From the NCBI GenBank assembly GCA_021824055.1, contig JAKALV010000111.1, positions 1-9,876 on the forward strand: a DNA stretch of 9,876 bases, given 5' to 3'. Position numbers and translations under genes: made by a program. Numbering within the stretch: the first letter of the stretch is position 1; every line of letters begins with the position of its first letter. Below are positions 1-4,735 of the stretch, one piece after another. The notes below the pieces were generated by a model that was not told where the DNA came from, did not search any database, and worked only from the letters and a program-made list of their open reading frames with translations. Origin of the DNA: Acidobacteriota bacterium. Lineage in GTDB: Bacteria > Acidobacteriota > Vicinamibacteria > Vicinamibacterales > SCN-69-37.

Positions 1-18
1 GTGAGCAAGAGCTTCTTA

Positions 19-76
19 CCGTGAAGGACGTGAAGAACGTTAAGTATATTCTTCACGTTCTTCACGATCTTCACGG
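19..76. repeat. Inverted array of GTGAAG units; possible operon-end hairpin
   Basis: Two 26-nt arms (19-44 and 51-76) are inverted copies with three mismatches and enclose the 6-nt loop TATATT. Each arm is itself a tandem series of three 9-nt units of the form GTGAAG plus three bases. The right arm ends directly against the stop codon of the oxidoreductase gene (77-79), so minus-strand transcripts would form a long stem just after that stop. No U-rich tract follows on the minus strand, so it is not a canonical intrinsic terminator. It may instead act as a stabilising 3' hairpin or a Rho-assisted stop, or be a mobile repeat. Nothing recognisable is seen in bases 1-18. Confidence 0.75.
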
Positions 77-1054
77 TTAATTGCCTTGGTTTGCTGACAT
101 CGCGTCGTGCACGCGCGCGGCCAGGGCCAGCGCGCGGCGGCCGTCGGTGCCGGACACCGTGGGCGGACGCTTGTCGCGGATGGCGGCCACAAAGTCCGTC
201 AGCTCGCTGGTCAGCGCGTCGCCCGGCGCGACTGCCACCGGGCCGCCTTCGATCTTCGGCCGGCCCGCACCCTTACTCGCATCGCCCCCCGTACTCTCCA
301 CGGGCGGCACGAGACGCCACGCCTCCACTTCCTTGGCGGCGTAGTCGATCGAAACGTAACTGTCCTTCTGGAAGAACCGGACCTTGCGGACCTGGTCGCG
401 GCTGATCCGGCTGGCGGTGATGTTGGCGACGCACCCGGAGACAAATTTCAATCGCGCGTTCGCGATATCGATCTTCGGCGTCAACACGTTGATGCCAACC
501 GCCTCCACGGACACGACCTCCGTGCCGTCCACCGCCAGAACGATGTCGAGGTCGTGAATCATGACGTCGAACACGACGTCGACGTCGAGACTGCGCTCGG
601 GGAAACCACTGAGGCGGTGGACTTCGATGAAGCGCGGCTCGGTGAGCAGCGGACGGGCGGCCGTCATCGCGGGGTTGAATCGCTCGGAGTGTCCGACGGC
701 CAGGGTGGCGCCGCGGCTGGCCGCCAGCGCCACGAGCGCGTCGGCCTCGGCCACCGACGCGGCGATGGGCTTTTCGATCAGCACGTGAACGCCGCGCTCC
801 AGAAACGGCCGCGCCACCGCCAGGTGCGCCACCGTCGGCACGGCGATCACGACGGCGTCAACGTCGCCGAGAATTTCCGACGCGTCGGCGACAGCGCGGG
901 CGCCCGGCACCGTCGCCACGGCCGCCTCGGCGCGCTCGCGCATCACGTCAACCGCCGCCACCAGCCGCACGCCGGCCAGACCGGCCAGAATCCGCGCGTG
1001 ATGCTTTCCCAGATGTCCGACGCCGATCACCGCGGCGCGCAACGGCGCGCTCAT
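77..1054 (-). CDS. Gfo/Idh/MocA-family NAD(P)-dependent oxidoreductase, possibly GnnA-like UDP-sugar 3-dehydrogenase
   Basis: This is a 325-residue dinucleotide-dependent sugar oxidoreductase. The N-terminal Rossmann fold has GVGHLG at 11-16. The family's catalytic lysine motif EKP lies at 94-96, followed by GHSERFNP at 121-128 and MIHDLD at 165-170 in the substrate domain. Residues 253-279 form a Gly/Ala/Pro-rich, probably flexible insert. The ATG overlaps the lpxI stop as ATGA, and AGAGG (1061-1065) sits 6 nt upstream as a good ribosome-binding site. The position as last gene of an lpxA-lpxI cluster suggests work on a UDP-sugar for lipid A. In Acidithiobacillus ferrooxidans the oxidoreductase GnnA, encoded near lpxA, makes the 3-keto form of UDP-GlcNAc for the transaminase GnnB. 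That role is inference; no GnnB-like gene is visible here. Family assignment is firm, substrate is not. Confidence 0.9.
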   Translation of the reverse strand: MSAPLRAAVIGVGHLGKHHARILAGLAGVRLVAAVDVMRERAEAAVATVPGARAVADASEILGDVDAVVIAVPTVAHLAVARPFLERGVHVLIEKPIAASVAEADALVALAASRGATLAVGHSERFNPAMTAARPLLTEPRFIEVHRLSGFPERSLDVDVVFDVMIHDLDIVLAVDGTEVVSVEAVGINVLTPKIDIANARLKFVSGCVANITASRISRDQVRKVRFFQKDSYVSIDYAAKEVEAWRLVPPVESTGGDASKGAGRPKIEGGPVAVAPGDALTSELTDFVAAIRDKRPPTVSGTDGRRALALAARVHDAMSANQGN

Positions 1055-1875
1055 GCCGCGCCTCTGCCGACGACGACAATGCCGGCGGCGTTGGCGGCAT
1101 TCACGAACGCGTCGCCGTCGAGCACCAACGTTTTGCCCGCGTCGATCGTCAGGCCGTCGGCGCCGGCGGCGACCATCGCCTGGATGGTGGCCACGCCGAC
1201 GACCGGCACATCGAACCGCATGTCCTGCCGCGGCTTGGCCACCTTCACGACGCGCGTGCCCGGCCCGGCCAACACGCCGGCGCGCGCGATCGTCTGATCC
1301 GTGCCCTCCATGGCCTCGACGGCCACCACCGCCCGGTCCTTGACGACGATCGTCTGACCGATATCGACGCCGGCGATCTGGTCCGCCACCTTGTAGCCGT
1401 ACTCGAAATCTGCGCGCATCGCATCGTCGGGCGTCTTCGCGGTCAGCACGCCGGGCTTGGCGAGGAGGTCGGCGAGCAGCGCAGTCGAGTCCATCAAGGT
1501 GATGCCGCTGTCCTGCAGCACCTCGACGACCGCGGAGATCAGCGCGTCAGTGTTCTTGGACGTCAGCTTGAACATGACCTTCATCAGCGTCATGTCGGGC
1601 ACCACGCCGCCGAAGAGCTTAACGTGCTTCACCTGGCCCGCCATCACGGCCCGGCTGACGCCGGCGTCCTTGAACGCCGAGATGCACTTGCCGAGTTGAC
1701 CGAGCGCGATCCAGTGGACCGTTGTCTCGCCCAGCTCAAGGGCGAGCGCGTCCAACTCCGGAAAGGCCTCGTCTTTGATGGCGACCACGGTCACGCGATG
1801 GCCGAGCTGGCGCGCGGCCCGCAGGACCAGAAACGGGAACGTGCCGTTACCGGCGATCAGGCCGATGGGCGTCAT
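1051..1875 (-). CDS. lpxI: UDP-2,3-diacylglucosamine pyrophosphatase LpxI
   Basis: This 274-residue protein matches the LpxI (DUF1009) family. That family hydrolyses UDP-2,3-diacylglucosamine to lipid X and UMP in the cytoplasm, replacing the unrelated LpxH. Visible family features are the N-terminal GLIAGNGTFP (5-14), MAGQVKH (78-84), DIGQTIVV (171-178), VEAMEGTD (186-193) and DMRFDVPVVG (218-227). Asp222 appears to be the equivalent of the aspartate reported as essential in Caulobacter LpxI. Length is normal for the family. The ATG overlaps the fabZ-lpxA stop codon as ATGA, and the stop overlaps the next gene the same way, so the three genes are very probably cotranscribed and translationally coupled. 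No second pyrophosphatase gene is seen in the window. Confidence 0.93.
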   Translation of the reverse strand: MTPIGLIAGNGTFPFLVLRAARQLGHRVTVVAIKDEAFPELDALALELGETTVHWIALGQLGKCISAFKDAGVSRAVMAGQVKHVKLFGGVVPDMTLMKVMFKLTSKNTDALISAVVEVLQDSGITLMDSTALLADLLAKPGVLTAKTPDDAMRADFEYGYKVADQIAGVDIGQTIVVKDRAVVAVEAMEGTDQTIARAGVLAGPGTRVVKVAKPRQDMRFDVPVVGVATIQAMVAAGADGLTIDAGKTLVLDGDAFVNAANAAGIVVVGRGAA

Positions 1876-3131
1876 TCTTCATCCACGCCATCCGCCTTCT
1901 TCGACGGCCGGCGCAGAATCACGCCGCGCTTCGCCGCCGTGCGGATGAACTCGACGAGATACGCCACTTCGGGGGCCGCCAGCGCGGGATCCTTCTCAAT
2001 GAGGTCGATGGCGCGGCTGGTGTTGTGGTGAATCAGATGGCGGTAGGCCTTGCGGAGCTTCAGCAGCAGGTCGCGCGAGAATCCACGCCGCTCGAGGCCG
2101 ATGCTGTTCAATCCGTAGATGCGCGCGCGGTTGCCGACGGTCTTCGCATACGGCAGCGCGTCGCGCGTGACGACGGTGTAGCCGCCGATGAACGCGTGTT
2201 TGCCGATGCGGCAAAACTGGTGCACGCCGGAATAGGCGCTGATGGTCACGAAATCCTCAACCGTCACGTGCCCGCCGAGCGTGGCCGCGTTGCCGAAGAT
2301 CGTGGTGTTGCCGACGTGGCAATCGTGCGCCACGTGCGCGTAGGCCATCAGCAGGTTGTGATGGCCGATGGTCGTGATCCCGCCGCCGCCCGCCGTGCCG
2401 CGGTGGATCGTGACGAACTCGCGAAAGACGTTGTGGTGCCCGATCGTGAGCCGGGTCGGCTCGCCGGCGTACTTCAGGTCCTGCGGCTGGAGCCCGATCG
2501 AGGCGAACGGGAAGATCTCATTGTGGTCGCCGATCTCGGTCCACCCGTCGATGACGGCGGAGGCGCCCACCTGGCAGTTCTCGCCGATTCGGACGTGCTC
2601 GCCGATCATCGCAAACGGGCCGATGATGGTCCCGGCGCCCACGACGGCGTCGGGATGGACGACCGCCGTCTCGTGCACAATCGGCCCGCGCCGGGCGCGC
2701 GCCGCCAGTGTTTCAAACCCGATGACCAGTTCCGCCTCGGCCACCACCTGCCCCACGATCCGCGCCACGCCTTGCGCGCGAACCACGCGGCCGCGCCGCG
2801 CTCCGAGCGTGACTTCCAGCTCGAGCCGGTCGCCCGGCACCACTTGCTTGCGGAACTTGGCGTTGTCGACGCCGCGCAGCACCGCGCGCTCGTACGGCGC
2901 AGCGGAGTCCTGTTGAAAGAGCAGGATCGTGGCCACCTGCGTCAGGGCTTCGATCATGAGCACGCCCGGCATCAACGGCGTGCCCGGAAAGTGTCCTTGA
3001 AAGAACTCCTCATTGACCGTGACGTTCTTCACGGCCTTCAACCGCTTGCCCGGCTCGAATTCGGAGATCGCGTCGACCAGCAGCGCTGGGTAGCGATGAT
3101 TGAGACGCGTCAGTAAGTGCGGGATGTTCAT
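1872..3131 (-). CDS. Fused FabZ (3-hydroxyacyl-ACP dehydratase) - LpxA (UDP-GlcNAc O-acyltransferase)
   Basis: This 419-residue protein joins two enzymes in one uninterrupted frame. Residues 1 to about 143 are FabZ: NHRYPALLVD (11-20), catalytic His47 in FFQGHFPG and Glu61 in GVLMIEALTQ, then the VVPGDRLELEV strand. After a short Arg/Ala-rich linker, residues 153-419 are LpxA, a left-handed beta-helix acyltransferase with hexapeptide repeats. It has QDLKYAGEPTR (217-227), catalytic His269 in YAHVAHDC, HQFC at 304-307 and a C-terminal helical region. Gly317 lines up with E. coli Gly173, the acyl-chain ruler residue. FabZ dehydrates (R)-3-hydroxyacyl-ACP while LpxA transfers that acyl group to a UDP-sugar, so the two compete for one substrate. 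The ATG at 3131 fits FabZ N-termini. An in-frame TTG at 3146 would only add repeat-derived residues. No Shine-Dalgarno sequence precedes the ATG. Confidence 0.95.
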   Translation of the reverse strand: MNIPHLLTRLNHRYPALLVDAISEFEPGKRLKAVKNVTVNEEFFQGHFPGTPLMPGVLMIEALTQVATILLFQQDSAAPYERAVLRGVDNAKFRKQVVPGDRLELEVTLGARRGRVVRAQGVARIVGQVVAEAELVIGFETLAARARRGPIVHETAVVHPDAVVGAGTIIGPFAMIGEHVRIGENCQVGASAVIDGWTEIGDHNEIFPFASIGLQPQDLKYAGEPTRLTIGHHNVFREFVTIHRGTAGGGGITTIGHHNLLMAYAHVAHDCHVGNTTIFGNAATLGGHVTVEDFVTISAYSGVHQFCRIGKHAFIGGYTVVTRDALPYAKTVGNRARIYGLNSIGLERRGFSRDLLLKLRKAYRHLIHHNTSRAIDLIEKDPALAAPEVAYLVEFIRTAAKRGVILRRPSKKADGVDEE

Positions 3132-3240
3132 TAGGGCAAAGGGCAAAGGGCAGAGGGCAGAGGCAAAGGGCGGAGGGGAAAGGGCAAAGGTAGGACCTGT
3201 TCCCTCTACCTTTGCCCTTTGCCCTCTGCCCTTTGCCCTA
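3132..3240. repeat. Inverted array of GGGCAAA/GGGCAGA heptamers between ompH and fabZ-lpxA
   Basis: The left half consists of 7-nt units such as GGGCAAA and GGGCAGA, and the right half carries the complementary units. The outer ends 3132-3145 and 3227-3240 are a perfect 14-bp inverted pair. The inner pair 3179-3193 and 3206-3220 is a perfect 15-bp match around a 12-nt loop. The element fills almost the whole ompH to fabZ-lpxA gap and touches the fabZ-lpxA start codon. On the mRNA the 5' arm is purine-rich with many AGGG motifs, and the 3' arm next to the ATG is pyrimidine-rich. It could be a mobile or low-complexity repeat, or a transcript-processing or attenuation hairpin. I do not recognise it as a named family. 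Confidence 0.85.
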
Positions 3241-3249
3241 ACAGGGTTT

Positions 3250-3927
3250 CTACTTCTTTACCGTCGCGTCGAGACGCTTGACGATCTCGGCCGAGATGTC
3301 CATGCCGGGCGCCGCGTAGAAACCGGCGCCGCTGCGCGCATCAAGCACCGCGAGCAGACCCTTTTCCTTGGCGAACGTCTCAACAACCGGCGCAACCTTC
3401 TGAACAAACTCACCCATCAGGTCGTTCTGGAGATCCTCCAGCTCCTTCTGCGCGGACTGCTGTTTGTACTGGATGTCGAGGTTCAACCGCTCGATGTCCT
3501 TGTCCATCTGCGACACCGCCTGAGGCGTCAGCACGCTGCTTGACGTCTGACGCTTCTGCTGCAGCGCACCGAGCTGGGTCTGCAGGCTCTGGATCTCGGC
3601 CGACTTCTTGTCGGTCAGGATCTTGACCTGCGCGATCGCCGCTTTGCCGGCCACCGACTCATCGGCGATCCGCTGAAGATCGACGAACGCGAACTTGGCC
3701 CCTTCAGGCAGCGGAATCGCGGGGGCGGCGGTCGCTGCCGGAGGCAGCTTGGGCGCCGGCGCCTGAGCGGCCGGAGGCGTGGTGGGTTTCTGAGCCGGAG
3801 CCGGCGCCGCCGGAGGCGGTGTGGGCTTAGGCGGATTCTGGACCGGCGGTGTCTGCGCGAAAGCCGAGCCTGCAAGCAGGGTCAGGCCCAGGAGAGTGAT
3901 CAACGAAACGGACTTCATACGGGACAT
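3250..3927 (-). CDS. OmpH/Skp-family periplasmic chaperone with Pro/Ala-rich N-terminal linker
   Basis: This 225-residue exported protein starts with a Sec signal peptide (residues 1-24, hydrophobic LITLLGLTLLAG, likely cleavage after AFA). Residues 26-74 are an unusual Pro/Ala/Thr-rich linker. The OmpH domain follows: strand KFAFVDLQRI (78-87), a long charged Gln/Lys/Glu-rich coiled-coil hairpin (about 88-188), strand GLLAVLDAR (190-198) and the closing helix DISAEIVKRLD (210-220). Skp proteins trimerise and hold unfolded outer-membrane proteins in the periplasm for BamA. The start was chosen because GAGGT (3937-3941) lies 9 nt upstream; the next ATG, three codons on, has no such site. Gene order near bamA and lipid A genes supports the call. 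The linker makes it longer than E. coli Skp (about 160 residues). Confidence 0.92.
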   Translation of the reverse strand: MSRMKSVSLITLLGLTLLAGSAFAQTPPVQNPPKPTPPPAAPAPAQKPTTPPAAQAPAPKLPPAATAAPAIPLPEGAKFAFVDLQRIADESVAGKAAIAQVKILTDKKSAEIQSLQTQLGALQQKRQTSSSVLTPQAVSQMDKDIERLNLDIQYKQQSAQKELEDLQNDLMGEFVQKVAPVVETFAKEKGLLAVLDARSGAGFYAAPGMDISAEIVKRLDATVKK

Positions 3928-4110
3928 GCGTTCTATACCTCGTGAATCCAAGAGTTTAGCAGACCCGGCCGCCGGGCGCGAACGGGCGTCTTCAATACAG
4001 CACATGTTCAGACGGAACGGGCATTGCACCGGTCTGAGGCAGGCCTACGAGGCCGCTCCGGTATTATCGAGTATCTTGTTAGTCGAAACCCAGGAACGAG
4101 GACAGCCTGC
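3928..4110. promoter_or_regulatory. Divergent intergenic region between ompH and the small secreted-protein gene
   Basis: This 183-nt gap lies between two start codons facing away from each other, so it should hold promoters for both. The ribosome-binding sites are clear: GAGGT at 3937-3941 for ompH (minus) and GAGGA at 4098-4102 for the plus-strand gene. A TATTAT at 4062-4067 could be a -10 box for the plus-strand gene, but no convincing -35 is spaced to fit. CCCGGCCGCCGGG at 3964-3976 is a short GC-rich dyad of unknown meaning. Promoter positions are therefore not assigned. Confidence 0.5.
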
Positions 4111-4548
4111 ATGCGTCGTTTGAGCAATCAACTTGTGGCCGCACTTCTCGCGATCGGCATCCCTACCTTCGGGGCCGCCGGGTGCGGCAAGGCTACTCCG
4201 ACCACCCCCACGACCACCACCACAACGCCAGCCACGTCGGTGACGGAGAGCTTCACGGGCAGCGTCAGCATCAATGGCGCCGCCACCTTCAACTTCACGG
4301 CCACCGCCTCGGGCTCGGTCACCGCCACGTTGCGGTCAATCGCTCCCACGACCAACGCGGTTCTGGGGCTGGGACTGGGCGTCTGGAACGGCACGGGCTG
4401 CCAGGTCGTGCTCGCCAATGACGCCGCCACCGCCAGCGTCACCGTCACCGGTGCGACGACGGCCGCCGGCAAGCTCTGCGTCCGCGTCTACGACGTCGGC
4501 AAGCTGACGGCGACCCAGACGGTCACAGTCAACGTGACGCATTTTTAG
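4111..4548 (+). CDS. Small exported, probably lipoprotein-like beta-sandwich protein of unknown function
   Basis: This is the only plus-strand gene, 145 residues long. It starts with a basic then hydrophobic signal sequence (MRRLSNQLVAALLAIGIP) ending in GAAGC with Cys25, a non-canonical lipobox because Ala replaces the usual Leu at -3. A Thr/Pro-rich spacer follows (about 28-43). The rest is a strand-rich domain of alternating Ser/Thr/Val/Ala with a cysteine in GTGCQ and another in KLCVRV, which could form a disulfide. It resembles small pre-peptidase C-terminal-like beta-sandwich proteins, but that is a weak resemblance and no function is claimed. The start is supported by GAGGA (4098-4102) 8 nt upstream. 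The gene separates bamA from ompH, pointing at bamA and diverging from ompH. Confidence 0.8.
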   Translation: MRRLSNQLVAALLAIGIPTFGAAGCGKATPTTPTTTTTTPATSVTESFTGSVSINGAATFNFTATASGSVTATLRSIAPTTNAVLGLGLGVWNGTGCQVVLANDAATASVTVTGATTAAGKLCVRVYDVGKLTATQTVTVNVTHF

Positions 4549-4565
4549 AGGACTTAAGGCCCCGT

Positions 4566-4722
4566 CGTCCAAGGTTCAAAGTCCAAGGTCCAACGTCCGC
4601 CTTCGTCCAAGGTCCACCACGTCCTGGGTCCTGAGTCCGCTGACGTCAGCGGTCATAGGACTTAGGACCAGCAGGACTCGGGACGAAGGCGGACCTTGGA
4701 CGTTGGACCTTGCACGTTGGAC
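4566..4722. repeat. Long imperfect inverted array of TCCAAGG/GTCC units between convergent genes
   Basis: This low-complexity element fills the gap between the 3' ends of the small secreted-protein gene and bamA. The left half repeats units such as GTCCAAGG and GTCCAACG; the right half carries GGACCTTGG and CGTTGGAC complements. GTCCGCCTTCGTCC (4595-4608) pairs perfectly with 4681-4694. The centre is the perfect 16-bp palindrome CCGCTGACGTCAGCGG (4637-4652), flanked by imperfectly paired GTCCTG/CAGGAC steps. Transcripts from either side would form a long stem, so it may serve as a two-way transcription stop, though there is no clear U-tract. A related sequence lies at 9835-9871. Confidence 0.8.
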
Positions 4723-4735
4723 AACGTACTTCTGG

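Noticed and set aside
540..595. GACGTCGA-type repeats inside the oxidoreductase gene
   Set aside because: They come from coding the Asp/Val-rich DVDVVFDV segment and the conserved MIHDLD motif, not from a separate repeat element.
107..1297. 396-codon plus-strand open frame opposite the oxidoreductase and lpxI
   Set aside because: Composition is biased to Arg, His, Ala and Gly, there is no family motif, and it runs across two genuine genes.
2025..3116. 363-codon plus-strand open frame opposite fabZ-lpxA
   Set aside because: Same shadow pattern; it mirrors the conserved gene codon by codon and has no export or domain signal of its own.
3132..3146. Upstream TTG start for fabZ-lpxA at 3146
   Set aside because: It would add five residues encoded by the heptamer repeat; the ATG at 3131 gives a normal FabZ N-terminus.
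3964..3976. CCCGGCCGCCGGG dyad upstream of ompH as an operator
   Set aside because: Short GC-only palindromes are expected by chance in this DNA, and no promoter elements are placed convincingly around it.
4062..4067. TATTAT as a firm -10 box for the small secreted-protein gene
   Set aside because: No -35 hexamer lies at a 16-18 nt distance, so it is only mentioned in the intergenic entry.
4566..4722. CRISPR array
   Set aside because: The repeated units are about 7 nt, contiguous and inverted around a centre, without regular spacers of 25-40 nt.
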